Positions 21,329 through 32,669 of a DNA stretch of 64,000 nt are shown here, one piece after another. The translations under genes were made by a program, and so were the position numbers. A model generated the notes under the pieces. It was not told where the DNA came from and made no database searches. It saw only the letters and a list, made by a program, of their open reading frames with translations. This DNA is from Notolepis coatsorum (taxonomy: Eukaryota > Chordata > Actinopteri > Aulopiformes > Paralepididae), in NCBI GenBank assembly GCA_963971535.1, contig OZ020594.1, positions 118,083,127 through 118,147,126 on the forward strand, in the 5' to 3' direction. The stretch's first letter is position 1. Each line of letters opens with the position of its first letter.

Positions 21329-22188
21329 TATTGTTATTTTGCCTTCTTATCTTCTCTGTTTCAGTAGTTTTCTAGCACTTTTGCTCAGTTATTTTTGTTA
21401 GTTTAAACAAACAAATTCACAGAGAATCCTTGCTGGTGCATGCGCCGCCATCTTGGTTTTCCCAGCATGCACCACATTTTGATTGGTTAGCATAACAGTT
21501 TAAAATAGACATATTTACATACATGATTCATGACTTGATTGACTGGACTAAAGTCTGTTATTTTGATATCAGAGATGTGGGAATATCACCCTTTTCTTTT
21601 AATAATCTCAATTACCTACATCAATGAGTGGTCCTCAACTCTGATATCAAACGCCAGACAACATAATCATCAGAAGCTCTAGTTGTGCCTATATCTTGGC
21701 ATGGCACTTACCTCATTCATGTCGTGAATCAGACATTTAAGTGTTAACTATGTTTCTTCGTGATAATATCTATGGGAGCTAAAATCATGGTTGTACACAT
21801 ACAAACATAGTAATATTTACAATAGACATTACCTTAGTGGCTAATGTATATAAAGAGAACATTTAATAAAAAAAACTGATATAAAAGATGATTATGCTAC
21901 CCGTGTTAATCTATGTGTATATAATTTAGATAAAAGGTTTTATCCATTGTTCTAGTATATTGTGCATATACCATCAATGGTCAAAAGCGAAACTTGGTGT
22001 CTTCTTTTATGAGACAACAAACCAACTGATTCTGTCCTGTTTAACAATATAATTTTGGCACTTAAGGTTGTTCAAATGTGATGCAATGCGACTCTGTGAT
22101 CATTCTTTCCTTTAGCACTCCATTGTTGCTTGTTATTATAAAATTGGTTAGTGCCATCTTATTGATTGTATTTCATCACATTCTTAGT

Positions 22189-23001
22189 TCATAATTTTCC
22201 AGCTACATATGAAATTTGTGAAACAGTTCTTGTTTGTGGAGGTATGAATCTGACGGATGTCGCTTTGCTGTTGACAAGCTGTTCTCTGCCAGGGGTGCGT
22301 CCTTCTGTGGTGGTCTTGATGTGTGTTGAATGTATCGTACATTCAGTTGATGTTTCTGTGAGTCTGTCGTGTGGCAGCGCCACAGAGTAAGACAGTAATT
22401 TAAAAAAATTAACAATGTAGACCATATGTGCTAGGCCTGTTTTACTGCAAGTGTTAGGCATTTCTCGTGTGTTCAGGTCGCCATCCACTCCTGGCGTCAT
22501 TGCGGTGCGACTTGGTGGAGGGCGAGGGTTTGCCGGTGTAGCGGCCAGTCAGCAGGACGTTCTTTCTCACACGGATGACAATCTTATCATCTGAATCCAT
22601 CTTGATGGTCGGGGCTCTAGTTCCCTTCTGCAGGTGATGGGTTTGGTCTGCCGTGGGCTGCCGGGTGAGGCCGCATGTCGTCCTTTCTGTCTCTGCTCCC
22701 CTTCCTTTGGGGACGTCTGTGTCGTGTGGGCTGGGTTGGATGGCGGCTCTCCCACGGTTGCTGTCGTCGCCCTGGTTGTGTCCACAGCTCCTTGCCTGTG
22801 TCCTTCGTGGTTCAGCTGTTGTGGGTCGCTCAGGTCTTTGGGTTGTGTTCCTCTCTGCCTGGTCCCGTTAGGCTGTTCACGAGTCACTCCTTCTCTTTCA
22901 TTGTGTCCTCTCACCAATATGATCTGAGGATGATAAAAACCTGCCTTAGACAACTTCTTATATACATGATTCAACGCCTTTCTGCTAAAGAGGAAAATCA
23001 T
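22189..23001 (-). other. Unidentified coding-like region
   Basis: A 144-codon frame (23001-22567) starting IFLFSRKALNHVYKK is Gln/Arg/Thr-rich after residue 30. An overlapping frame reads IKMDSDDKIVIRVRKNVLL, then TGRYTGKPSPSTKSHR, which looks protein-like. A third piece (22500-22189) contains HDRLTETSTECTIHST. No family is recognised. It may be a decayed gag or ORF1 of an unnamed retroelement. From 21460 to 22180 and from 23000 to 23700 I see nothing identifiable. Confidence 0.2.
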
Positions 23002-23699
23002 TTAGGATTAGTTCAATTCATTGTGTAATACCATTATGCATGTTCTTTATTTTTGTGATTCGCTTGAACTTACCGATATGTTGCATCTTCGTACTAACCT
23101 GTCCTTAACGGTGTCATGTCTTGTAGGGTGTTTGGGTCATGACCACTCTGGTTCTCTTTCCACTTTCTCGCCGCTATGTTTGTCAAAATGTTAGCATAGA
23201 GAAAAACAAAACAACAGAAAACCTCGAGCCAGCCAGGTATTTTGCATGGAATATACTCATTCATTGTCTCGTCTACCTAAGTAGTATTCATTCATTTACC
23301 TCTAATACACGTGTGTTTCATATGGTAACAAAATGGTTTTTATAAATTAGTGTATAGTTTGTGTTTAATTTAGCAAAGGATCTGAGGTGTTCTGATAATT
23401 GTGTGTGGTTGTGCTAATTGTGTGTAGTGTTTTGAAACACCAGTTTTCAAAATCGTGCTTAAGCAATCGAAAAAATTATATACATAATGTTTCAGTCTTC
23501 TCATAAAAAAAATTTGATTTTGGAGTCTTTTCCTGCCTTTGGTCCGCTTTGCATTCACATCTCAAATGAACCGCAGCAGGGTTCACTTGCAAAAGTGAAT
23601 GAGCTTTCACACCCAGCAAAAAAAAAACGGACTATCCGAGGAAATTAACCAGGGTTCGATTAAAGCTTATTATAGTTTATCACAGTATCATCGAGCATG

Positions 23700-24290
23700 T
23701 CTTTGTCAGTGGACATGGGTATGGATGGCTCCAGGTGCTGCTGCGTTAAAGTGCACATCTTCAATACCTATCTGTACTATTTAAAAGCACAGTGCAGGAC
23801 ACACTCAAAGGTTATCGCACCTCAGAGATGGCAGTGGACATGTATGACAGGACAAAGGCCATATGTAATGGCCTTGGGATTGAGGAACATACTACCAGCC
23901 AAAGGAGGAAGCAGAAAAGGATGGACGAGTATGTAGTTGAGTAATCTTGTGGCACAAGCTCAGACCTCATGGAGATCAGCTGAGACAGAGACTGTTCTAT
24001 CCAGTTCTCGACAGAATGCTGCAAGAGCTTGAGAGCAGGTTCTCATGAGTTGGAGAACAACGTATGAGAGGCATACAGGCATGTTGTCCATCCTCAGACC
24101 AGTTTCTCTCAGTGGAATTGCTGCAACCCCTCGCCACACATTACAATATCGGCGGAGAATACGGCCCAAAGCGTGCTGGATGGATAAGAGTCGGCCTATG
24201 CTCCGCTTTGAGTTAAGGGGCCAAGAAGAAGATCAGTTGGGCTGCTCAACCCAACTCAACTTCTGGGTCGGGGGTCAGTTGGACTGTCTA
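23700..24290 (+). pseudogene. Decayed hAT-type transposase C-terminal region
   Basis: In shifting + frames the sequence reads SEMAVDMYDRTKAICNGLG, KRMDEYVVE, FYPVLDRMLQELESRFS, then ACCPSSDQFL and ELLQPLATHYNI. The pattern (F/Y)YPVLD..L.EL..RFS followed by LL.LA is the segment before the dimerisation domain of hAT-like transposases and ZMYM-type domesticated relatives. Several stops and frameshifts make it a pseudogene. No matching termini were located. Confidence 0.5.
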
Positions 24291-24319
24291 ACCCAACTCA
24301 ATATAGAATAGAATGATCT

Positions 24320-24780
24320 TTGTCATTGTTACAACGAAATTTAAAAATGCAGCCCTACAGTAGGTGCTAGCAGTCACAGTCCTAGATCTTAAAAATATAA
24401 AAACAGTCCTAAACACAGTATTAAAAATATAAAAACAAGAGTACAAGTAAGGCATAAACAACATTAAAAGAGAATTGCACTATCCCTTAATGTTGTGTGT
24501 GCGTGGGGTGCAAGGGAGACCGTTGAACATAACAAACCTTCAGCACAGACAATGGGGATGCTGCCAAAAAAATTCTTTATTGTCATTGTTTTAAAATGGT
24601 CAAATTTAAAAATGCAGCCCTAGGTGCTAGCCGTCAGTCCTAGATCATAAAAATATAAAAACAAAGAGTACAAGTAAGGCATAAACAACATTAAAAGAGA
24701 ATTGCACTATCCCTTAATGTTGTGTGTGCGTGGGGGGGCGTGGGGTGCAAGGGAGACCGGTGACTCTTGGTCAAGGTTAG
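24320..24780 (-). repeat. LINE-tail-like block, tandemly duplicated
   Basis: Two copies (about 24310-24525 and 24575-24770) share tttgtcattgtt, aaatttaaaaatgcagcccta, ggtgctagc.gtcag and agagaattgcactatcccttaatgtt. The second lacks an internal stretch. They look like antisense 3' ends of a LINE inserted or duplicated in tandem. From 24780 to 25630 I see only A/T-rich sequence with a tagggatgtgca word near 25015 that resembles a DNA-transposon end. Confidence 0.65.
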
Positions 24781-25634
24781 ACAGTCAACTCTTGGCCAGA
24801 TGACGACTTGTTGGCTGTGGCCTGTAACAAAAATAAAAACACTCGTTATTAAAAGGTCAACATCGTAGCTGCAGGTTTCAACAAGTTACATTACTTTTAA
24901 TACCCCTTAGAGCAAAATGTACTGCCAAATTCACAACTATACAAAAAAAGAAAAAAAACACTGCAAGACATGGCCAGATTACAAGCTCTGGAATGCATGA
25001 CAAATTCTCCATATTAGGGATGTGCATGACAACCAAAATAATTTTCGAATTTTTATTGTATTAAAGTTATTTTCTGCTTCAGTTTAAATTCAGTAAACAT
25101 TCTCAGTTATTATTTTTAATAAGACTAAATCAAAGGGTATTGCACATAAATAGGCACTTCAGAATCGGAAGTTCAGATAATCCTTCAGAACGTTGATCAG
25201 CTCAGCTGACCAGTGGAGGTTTCTCTATGACAACACGTGAAACACAAATTCACTCATAATTCATCATTATTATTAATTTACATAAATATATATTCTTTTT
25301 TATTTATACATATATAAATCTTTAATTTTTTTTTGATTATTATTATTTTATATTTTTTTATTCGAAAAGTTTTCCTCTGTAAAAAAATGGCCAAAATTGA
25401 CAGCTCTGAGCAGGCCTGCACTGCAGTAATGACTGCAGTAATATTCGTGCAGAATACTTCACAGGTTGACCCAATGTTAAATAAATAATAAATAGCAGCC
25501 AATCAACATAGGCTATTAACTTAATCTAAGCACGGTCTGTGCAGTTAAACTCTTGCCATTGAATAGAGGAGTGAATGATTGACAGCCCTTGACATCCAAT
25601 ACACAGAGGTTGAATATGATTGGCAGCCTTGCAA

Positions 25635-26316
25635 ACCTCTCGACCTCAGTACAGGGTTTTAAATGCTGGGGTAACAGGACCTCTCGACCTCAGTACAGGG
25701 TTTTAAATGCTGGGGTAACAGGACCTCTCGACCTCAGTACAGGGTTTTAAATGCTGGGGTAACAGGACCTCTCGACCTCAGTACAGGGTTTTAAATGCTG
25801 GGGTAACAGGACCTCTCGACCTCAGTACAGGGTTTTAAATGCTGGGGTAACAGGACCTCTCGACCTCAGTACAGGGTTTTAAATGCTGGGGTAACAGGAC
25901 CTCTCGACCTCAGTACAGGGTTTTAAATGCTGGGGTAACAGGACCTCTCGACCTCAGTACAGGGTTTTAAATGCTGGGGTAACAGGACCTCTCGACCTCA
26001 GTACAGGGTTTTAAATGCTGGTGTGGCAGGACCTCTCGACCTCAGTACAGGGTTTTAAATGCTGGGGTGGCAGGACCTCTCGACCTCAGTACGGGGTTTT
26101 AAATGCTGGAGTGGCAGGACCTCTCGACCTCAGTACGCGGTTTTAAATGCTGGGGTGGCAGGACCTCTCGACCTCAGTACAGGGTTTTAAATGCTGGTGT
26201 AACAGGACCTCTCGACCTCAGTACAGGGTTTTAAATGCTGGCGTGGCAGGACCTCTCGACCTCAGTACGGGGTTTTAAATGCTGGGGTGGCAGGACCTCT
26301 CGACCTCAGTACAGGG
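25635..26316 (+). repeat. 44-bp minisatellite, about 15.5 copies
   Basis: The unit acctctcgacctcagtacag plus ggttttaaatgctggggtaacagg repeats with an exact 44-bp period from 25635 to 26295 and ends in a partial copy. The first eight or so units are identical; the distal ones vary (gtggcagg for gtaacagg, tacggg for tacagg). The array stops about 15 bp from the splice donor of the kifc1-like exon, so it lies in the intron immediately downstream of that exon. It is not a CRISPR array, as there are no spacers. Confidence 0.97.
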
Positions 26317-26332
26317 TAGGATGTGGTCTCAC

Positions 26333-26472
26333 CTTGTTGGCCAGGGCATGGATGACCATGTCCAAGTTGGTGAGGGAGCCGTTGATGGCCGTCATCTCTT
26401 TGAACCGGTCCCCCTGCGACAGACTCTTGTCCACACGCTCACTGCCAGCCAAGTCCACCAGGCACAGAGAGG
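26333..26472 (-). pseudogene. kifc1: kifc1-like motor exon (switch II)
   Basis: The 140-bp exon lies between CTCTGTTTGTAG and GTGAGACC. It encodes [19 protein letters not shown], then [17 protein letters not shown] and MVIHALANK. Fish kinesin-14 KIFC1 has [18 protein letters not shown] and [18 protein letters not shown] at this place. Switch II (DLAGSE) is intact; the Gly of TNLGMVI is Asp. It starts with two bases that complete the codon left by the 27818 exon. The next exon (PYRNSKLTYLL) is absent. KIFC1 is a minus-end motor for spindle bundling. Confidence 0.85.
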
Positions 26473-26654
26473 CTACAAACAGAGCGAGATACAGTGAAAA
26501 TCATTGATAGCAATAGTTTGGAACAGAATAAAAGGGAAAGCCACTGGGTAGATGCTGTTGTCTAAAGTTACTAAAGCACCATGAGTACAAACCCTGTTTA
26601 GCCCCAGTGGAAATAAACGCTATGCTCCATTTGTGCCAAGTGGCCATTCCAGCC

Positions 26655-26820
26655 TGATACTATGGCTGCTTTTATCCAAAGCGACTTACAAGTTCTGTAC
26701 GACAAGTCAGTAGGAAGGGTACAACTCTATCAGCTGAGTAACCATGTTCATCAAAGTGTTAAGACTTGGGTGCTAGTGTTGAGTGTATGTTAGTATAATT
26801 AGGAATAGTGCAGAGTGTAA
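26655..26820 (-). repeat. Conserved teleost LINE-tail repeat
   Basis: The + strand reads gcttttatccaaagcgacttac, then acaagt.agtaggaagggtacaact and ctatcagctgagtaac, colinear with 2963-3060. It is the 3' tail of the LINE whose better copy lies at 2935-3480. No ORF remains. From 26820 to 27300 nothing is recognised. Confidence 0.75.
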
Positions 26821-27299
26821 GAGGGTTATTTTTCTCTTCTTCAAAACAGTGAACAGCACAAATGACATGGAATCTGTTGTGCCACTTTCGGTCCTGAATC
26901 AGATACAGGTCAGATGTGTTTTAATTAGCTGACCATGTTTACATCCCATCTTCTTTATTGTTCATTTGCACATGCGGTCAGTTCAGGAGCAGTGACCAGA
27001 ATCTGACCTGAGCAATAAATTGAGCACCAAGGCTTGCCATGTGAATGTAGCCCATGACTGTACTTTTAGACTTTTTTATAAATCCCGTTAATGACATAAC
27101 ATGCGATAATGAGTAACCAGGGCCTTGATGTTAGAAATACGTAGAATATATCCATAATCATTACCGTAGCAGCACTGTAGTCAAATGAAGGATAAGGCTT
27201 GCCACGACTTCTAATCACCTTGAACCATCTGCTCCTCTTTTTAAGCAACTTAAAATACTATCAATCTTTGATATGTATTTATGTTCAACTGCACTTTTA

Positions 27300-27545
27300 A
27301 TTTAGATTAATTTCCTATTGTGTTCCATAATTTTTTCATATCAAACTCCAGTATTCATTCATATCCAACAAGGCAATCAAATAATAATCATAATTTCTTC
27401 CGCACAACATTAGGTCAGTTCAGTATAAGATTTAGAGGTCCTACAATTTGGAATTCAAAACCCTCATCCAACAAAGATTGCTCATCCATTTCATCACTCA
27501 AATCCAAGCTTAAATATACATTGTTAAAATGAATAGCTTCAATCT
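27300..27545 (+). mobile_element. LINE 3' end (CR1-like), + strand
   Basis: The frame contains IHSYPTRQSNNNHNFFRTT, then FSIRFRGPTIWNSKPSSN and SLKSKLKYTLLK before a stop. The pattern Y.TR....R(T)......(R/Q)GP.IWNSLP...KS.LK..LL is the C-terminus of CR1/Rex-like LINE ORF2 proteins. It is 5'-truncated and degenerate. Confidence 0.65.
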
Positions 27546-27817
27546 CATAAAACCATTAATGTCACTTTGTTTTACAGTTTCATGTTAATTTGTTTAGACT
27601 AATATTAATGTTGGTTATTATTATAATGTTTTATGAACTTATTTCACTTCAATTCTTTTTATCCGATGATTCAATGAGTTGAGGCCCCGTATAGGCCCGT
27701 CTGGGTCTCTTGCCTCTACTCAGCATCTTTATATACACTTTGTCATGGTCAATGTTTCGATTTTTTACCGTTTTGCTGAAACGGTGCGAAATAAATAAAA
27801 ATAAAATAGATACTTAC

Positions 27818-27950
27818 ACTTGCACTTGATGTCCCTGCCGACATGCCGCCCCTCGACATCCAACTTGAAGATGGAGTGCGAGGAGTGCTCGTTCACGTTG
27901 GTCCTCGCCGTGGAGCGGCTCCGATTGGCCAGAGCGATCAGGTTGTACAC
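27818..27950 (-). pseudogene. kifc1: kifc1-like motor exon with damaged switch I
   Basis: The 133-bp exon (acceptor GTCTGCCAG, donor GTAAGT) encodes VYNLIALANRSRSTARTN, then VNEHSSHSIFKLDVEG and GRDIKCK. KIFC1 reads NERSSRSHSVFQL here; this copy has NEHSSHSIFKL, two residues shorter, so the switch I motif SSRSHS is broken. Switch I senses the gamma-phosphate in all kinesins, so a motor with this exon should not be ATP-competent. It splices in phase to 26472. The frame is otherwise open. I call it a pseudogene exon; a sequencing error is a less likely alternative because six bases are missing in frame. Confidence 0.8.
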
Positions 27951-28077
27951 CTGGCAGACAGGAGGGGTGAGAAGGACATGTAGTATGAAGTACGAAAAAA
28001 CGTATATCAATTTATACCCAACTACCTACCTCATACTATAGTCCACCCATATACTTATACTGATTATATATATATAT

Positions 28078-29634
28078 TAAGGCTGTCAAAGTTAATGCGG
28101 TATTAACGCACGATTCTATTGACGCCACTATTTCTTTTAACTCACGATTAACTTTAAAAAAAAATATATATATTTACCTTTTACTAGACTTCACTCGGGT
28201 GTATTATTGATACTCATTGATACAGGGCTGTACGCTAAGATTTTTCACTAGGGGCACAGAATCATCTTTAGGGGCACTTTTTTTAAACAATTTTACCATT
28301 ATAGTGCAAAAAAAACATGTTCCTCCTGCCTCATTACTGTGGTCCTTTTATTTAACATTTAAGTGCTTTTGTTTTCAGGTTTGTATCTTTTATAATGAAC
28401 CAACTGAAGTATTACCACAGCTGCAAACATTTCTTCTTTCATTGATAAGTGTTCATTAGGGATGGGTTAGGATCATTAGGATTTTATCGATACTACTACT
28501 CTTATCGATTCGATACTGCTTAACGGTACGGTACTTTATCGATACTCTTTATCGGTTCTTTTTGGATTATTTTGCAAGCATTTTTTTTTATTAAGAACAT
28601 AATCGACATTGCTTTATTATTCTTTTATATAACTATTACTGCACATGGCTTCTTTTTGATCAATTAATACAAGCAGTCAGATAAATTAACTATTTTGGGA
28701 CTTTCTATTTTATTTAGAAAGTTCTTAAATCAGAATGTCCCACCCAATACCCAGCTGTTAAAAACGGCTCAATACTCCCTTTTTTTATTAGTAGAGATAC
28801 TTTTAGAACAATAGCCTGATGATATATTTTCCATGAATTGAGTGGATGCATGACCGGAGCAGTGTGTGTGAGAGCGCACGCTTTGCATAGTGGGCGTGTC
28901 GGCTGAACTTGCACCAAACCATGCATAGGGAAATACATCCCAGAATTATTTCATAATACAAAGTTTCTGAATGGCTATTTGGATTCAACCAAGTTGTATG
29001 CAGTGATGACCGGTCTTTCCCCACGGAACACAAGTTACTTAACGTTACACGGGTCGTGCTATGCATGCTTAGCTTGCTAACGATAGCAGTGTAACTTATG
29101 TTACACAAGTCAGCTATGCATGCTTTTTTCAAACGTTTCGTTCTCTCCGCTATTATGAGCTCTGCTTCAGCACGGACAGCACCTCTCAAGTACCCGTATG
29201 TGCATGAGAGTGTTATGCTACGCCCTCGTAGCACTGTACAGCCCTGTGATACTATGTTTGTTTCTGACTCAAAGTGTGTGTGAGAGAGAGATGAGGAAGG
29301 GGCGAGAGAAAGAGACCTGGGAGAGTGTGTGTGAGAGAGAGAGGGGGGGGGCGGGGGGGTGAGTCCTCAGCCCTTGTGTGGGTGAATGTAACAAGTTCCT
29401 AACAATTTCGTTCCCCTATTATTTCATGCACTTTATTCATCGTTTTAAATTATTATTTTCTTAAGTTATTTTGTGCATCACTCCGTTTTGAATTTGATTC
29501 AAATTTGCAATGAGGGTCATCCTTTTGTGTTAAATGGCTGCATAAAGCAAGCATTTGTTGACTCATGTTGATTAGATAAGAAAATAACTATGGACAATCA
29601 TGCGATTAAATATTTTAATCGATTGACAGCACTA
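28078..29634. mobile_element. hAT-like DNA transposon, about 1.56 kb, decayed
   Basis: The ends are TAAGGCTGTCAAAGTTAATGC at left and the inverted cgattgacagcacta at right. Both are flanked by atatatat, a possible 8-bp duplication that is ambiguous because the site is an AT repeat. The TAGGGCTGTCAA terminus is common in fish hAT elements. Inside is a second DNA-element end (tagggatgggt at 28455, with cgatact words), implying nesting. No transposase ORF is intact. A GA-rich microsatellite occupies 29280-29345. From 29640 to 30000 nothing is recognised. Confidence 0.6.
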
Positions 29635-30005
29635 ATATATATATCCACATCAGTCTGTACATTGCTGCATATAATCCTTTTTTTTACATCTATAGATATC
29701 TCTTACTAGTTACACTGCTGGCCAGTATGACTTACTACCAGTGTCTTTATACCTGTACACATTTAATACTACTCTGTTGTACATACAGTACATGTCATTA
29801 GCACTATTACTCAGTAGTACTAATTTGGGTGAATGAGGATTTTTTATTTATTTATTGTAAAGTGCTTGGGATAAATGCACCATTTAAATGTATATATCAG
29901 TTGAATCACCTGTACATTGTATTCGCACTTTACAGTTACATTTGCACTCTGGTTGGATGCCAAACTTCTTTTCGTTGTACTGTACTTGTGCTGCACGACG
30001 ACACT

Positions 30006-31070
30006 AAATTTTTTTTTTATCAAATTCTTTTATTATTATTCACATGAAACAAGACAACACAATAACCACAATCACAATACTCAGAACTTCACAGAAAATA
30101 ACAGAAACAATAATAATACAGAAATAACAAATTATAAAGGCAAAAAGAAGGGAAAACAGAGTTCAACCTATTAAATTTCAAGGGGTACTATCTAATAAAT
30201 AAATGGCCTTTCCCAGTATTCAGCACCGTTTACCGGCCGTGTGGCCCTATATTAATAAAACTATATCTCTAATTTTCAAAGGGCGGCTAGGTGGTGTAGT
30301 GGGCAAGGCACTCGCCACCAGTGTGGAGACGCTAGGATTCGCGTGTTCGTGTTTTCAGTTTAGCTGGTGGTTCATACTAATACACATTGGCCGTATTAGG
30401 GGGAGGGAAACTGAAGGGTGGGGATCGAACGTTGTGAACAAGCGACTCCTACAAGTCGGTTGGTGCGCCTGCGCAGTAGAATCAGGAAGTGTCGGGGGCA
30501 GCGTGAGCCTCCCACGCGTTACTCCTCGAACACTGAGAGATCGAGCTGCGCAGGTGAAAAGATGCGACTGCTGTTACCTCAAGTACCGGAGGGGACTTGT
30601 GCTATGTATGACTTAGTCCACATTGCAGCCGGCTTGTGGGAGGCAAGAAACAGCGTTCGTGACAGGGGAGGGTTGAATTGGATGATACGAAAATTGGGAT
30701 GGGAGAAAATATAGAAAAATGGGAGAAAAAGTGGATCAAAAAAAAAAATCTCTAATTTTCAAAAGGCCACTCTCCCAACCCACCGCACAACAATCACCCT
30801 ATGTGACAGATGCCACCGGGTCACACAGTGGTTGGAGCCCAGCCTCAAAACGGCCTAAGGTCCTGAGGAAGAAAAACGCCGCTTTTGATCACACGATCAG
30901 AAAACAAAACAATGAGCCTTCTTGAAAAACAAAACCTACAGAGGTGTTCCATACTCACAGGAGCCGTTTAAAAGTGCCCAAATAGTGAAGAAATAGCTAA
31001 ATAGCTGCCCCCCCATAAAATCCCTATAGTTAAATTCAAGACATCACAAAAGACAAGACAGACGAGACAT
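30006..31070 (-). mobile_element. L1 3' end fragment, split by a SINE
   Basis: The + strand sequence acatgaaacaagacaacac, aaggggtactatctaataaa, cagtattcagc.ccgttt.ccggcc and acaaaagacaagacagacgagac is colinear with the 3' UTRs at 34290-34555 and 39285-39660. It is interrupted at 30281-30747 by a SINE. Only 3' UTR remains, as expected for a 5'-truncated L1 insertion. From 31070 to 31700 I see no recognisable feature. Confidence 0.8.
30281..30747 (+). mobile_element. tRNA-type SINE with perfect 16-bp TSD
   Basis: The element starts gggcggctaggtggtgtagtgggcaaggc, resembling a tRNA-like head with an A-box, and ends in an A-rich tail. The 16 bases atctctaattttcaaa occur on both sides (30265-30280 and 30748-30763). 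The site is inside an L1 3' UTR, so the SINE is younger than that L1 copy. A related copy in the opposite orientation lies at 8165-8520. The internal 137-codon ORF is incidental. Confidence 0.88.
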
Positions 31071-31703
31071 GTGTATTACAAAACCCTTGCAATAAATGTC
31101 TTAAATGAATGAAAATACATGCTCTGGATACAGAGCATATATCGTGTGGGTGATATCATGACTTGTATTCTGCTTACAGAATTTCACTTATTTAGTTTTA
31201 TAATGTCAAAGCCTAAATCAAAACGTTCCCGTATTTCTGCAATATATGCGCAAAATAATAACGAGTTGAGTTCTAACAAAGAACGTATTACATACTGGGT
31301 GGGCTGATGGAGTAAACTATGATATGAACATGATATTATATAAGGTATACTGGTCCGTCCGCAAGGATAGCGAGGAGTCGGATAGCCATTAAATGCCATT
31401 TGAGAATTAATGCAAAGTGACGGCCTATAGCCTATACATATTATTTAATGTTTTCATAAGCGTAAAGATACAACGATTAATGATCAAGTTAGTTTATTGT
31501 GCAGGGTTCGCAGGGCTGTGTCATGTGCTATTATATATGCGCAAGTTACTGTTGCATAATGTAAGCTATGGGCTGGCTGCTATTATATGTAATTCATATA
31601 GGCTACCTAATACCGACAACAAAATAGATTGTATCATATGCCTCTACACACATCATATTATACCCGGTAGCCAATCCATATTCCAGCATGGTTATAATAA
31701 TGA

Positions 31704-32166
31704 CGCGCCAAACAGACAGTGGTTAACGAACGGTCTTTATTAGTATTTTGAGCTGTCCAGGCAGAATTGCAGCAATGGTCTTAGGGAGTCGTTGATATCT
31801 GACATCACCATGTACAAGTCCGCCAGCATTTTATTTATTATCATCCGGGTTGTGTCTTCTTGGTTCGGCAGCGCCTCTGTGAACAATCTCTCAGTTTGCT
31901 CGGGTCAGTCCATTATTTCACATCCCATGGGGGTGTGCCATTACCATATATGGATAATCGGGGCGGGTCTGGTATGCAAATACGTAAAACCGTGCACGAG
32001 CTGCAGCGTAGGATCAAAGTGATATTTATCAAGACAGGTGTGCGTACGACCTGTGTACGCACGTGTGATAAATCCCGTTTTCTTTTGTGCGTACACTCAT
32101 TCTAAATTATGTGCTTAAGAACAAGGATAGAACACTTTCTAAGAATTGTTGATAAATGAGGGCCCT
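31704..32166 (-). mobile_element. Harbinger-like element, copy 1
   Basis: Its right end is gaattgttgataaatgagggccc. The same element lies inverted at 48440-48872. Both copies share the block ccattaccatatatggataat, a reading frame encoding LADLYMVMSDIN.SLRPLLQFCLDSSKY (here on the - strand), a following AATAAA and the far end gttaac. The GGGCCCTCATTTATCAA terminus resembles PIF/Harbinger elements. The short protein is not recognised but may be the C-terminus of the element DNA-binding protein. Confidence 0.5.
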
Positions 32167-32503
32167 GGCATTTATCATCTTGCCTAGGGACTGCAGTTGA
32201 AAACTAGCTACCCAGCCAACACTGGCATATTTACAGTGGTGGTACTTTGTCTCATTACTGTTGAATAATGTGCACTGTCCCCATTTAAATAAACAAAAAA
32301 AATTATAAAAAAGAACACAAGTGAAAACCCTTTGTCTCAGCTCCTCTGCCTAGTAGCAGCAACATCAATAACATGGGACATCGGAAGAAGAAAAGAAAGC
32401 TATAGAAATAGTGTTAAAAATAATGGTGTAAATAGCTCTAATTTGCAATACACTAATTTACAATAATCACATTGTGGGTGTAATGTGTGCAAAGTGGCAA
32501 CAG

Positions 32504-32669
32504 TAATTCAAAAAGACTCGACACAGCATCAGCTCCCAATATTCTTCTCATTTTATTTCATTAAAAGACAAAAAGAGCCGATACCGTGTTGTCTTTTTGA
32601 ATTATAATTTTGAATGAATTTGCGCTTCTCGACTCGGCACCTGCTAAAAGAGACGTGAGACGCTGACTA
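32504..32669 (-). mobile_element. 166-bp insertion flanked by 14-bp direct repeats
   Basis: The bases caaagtggcaacag occur at 32490-32503 and 32670-32683, a likely target-site duplication. The insert begins taattcaaaaagac(tcgacac) and holds the inverted partner gtgttgtctttttgaatta near 32587-32605, so it has a foldback half and a CG-containing tail (ctcgactcggcacc). The long duplication fits retrotransposition by LINE machinery (SINE-like). The family is not recognised. Flanking 32170-32490 and 32684-33240 show no recognisable gene. Confidence 0.55.

Larger units (their letters stand above)
16305..21460 (-). mobile_element. CR1-like LINE (LINE-B), two ORFs, near full length
   Basis: Read on the - strand it has a short 5' UTR, ORF1 (21328-20623), a gap holding a hAT insertion, an APE endonuclease (19606-18293), RT (17986-17060) and the RT C-terminus (17060-16747). 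The 3' UTR ends in AATAAA and tandem CTGAA units (16312-16330), the short-repeat tail typical of CR1/L2-like elements. Stops between EN and RT, frameshifts and a lost RT aspartate make it inactive. 3' ends of the same family lie near 62060-62300 and at 63384-63049. Confidence 0.85.

Noticed and set aside
25635-26316. Regular repeats that could suggest a CRISPR array
   Set aside because: The 44-bp units are contiguous with no unique spacers, and the setting is a vertebrate intron.
30203-30616. 137-codon ORF at 30.2 kb
   Set aside because: It spans the L1/SINE boundary, so it is chimeric noise.
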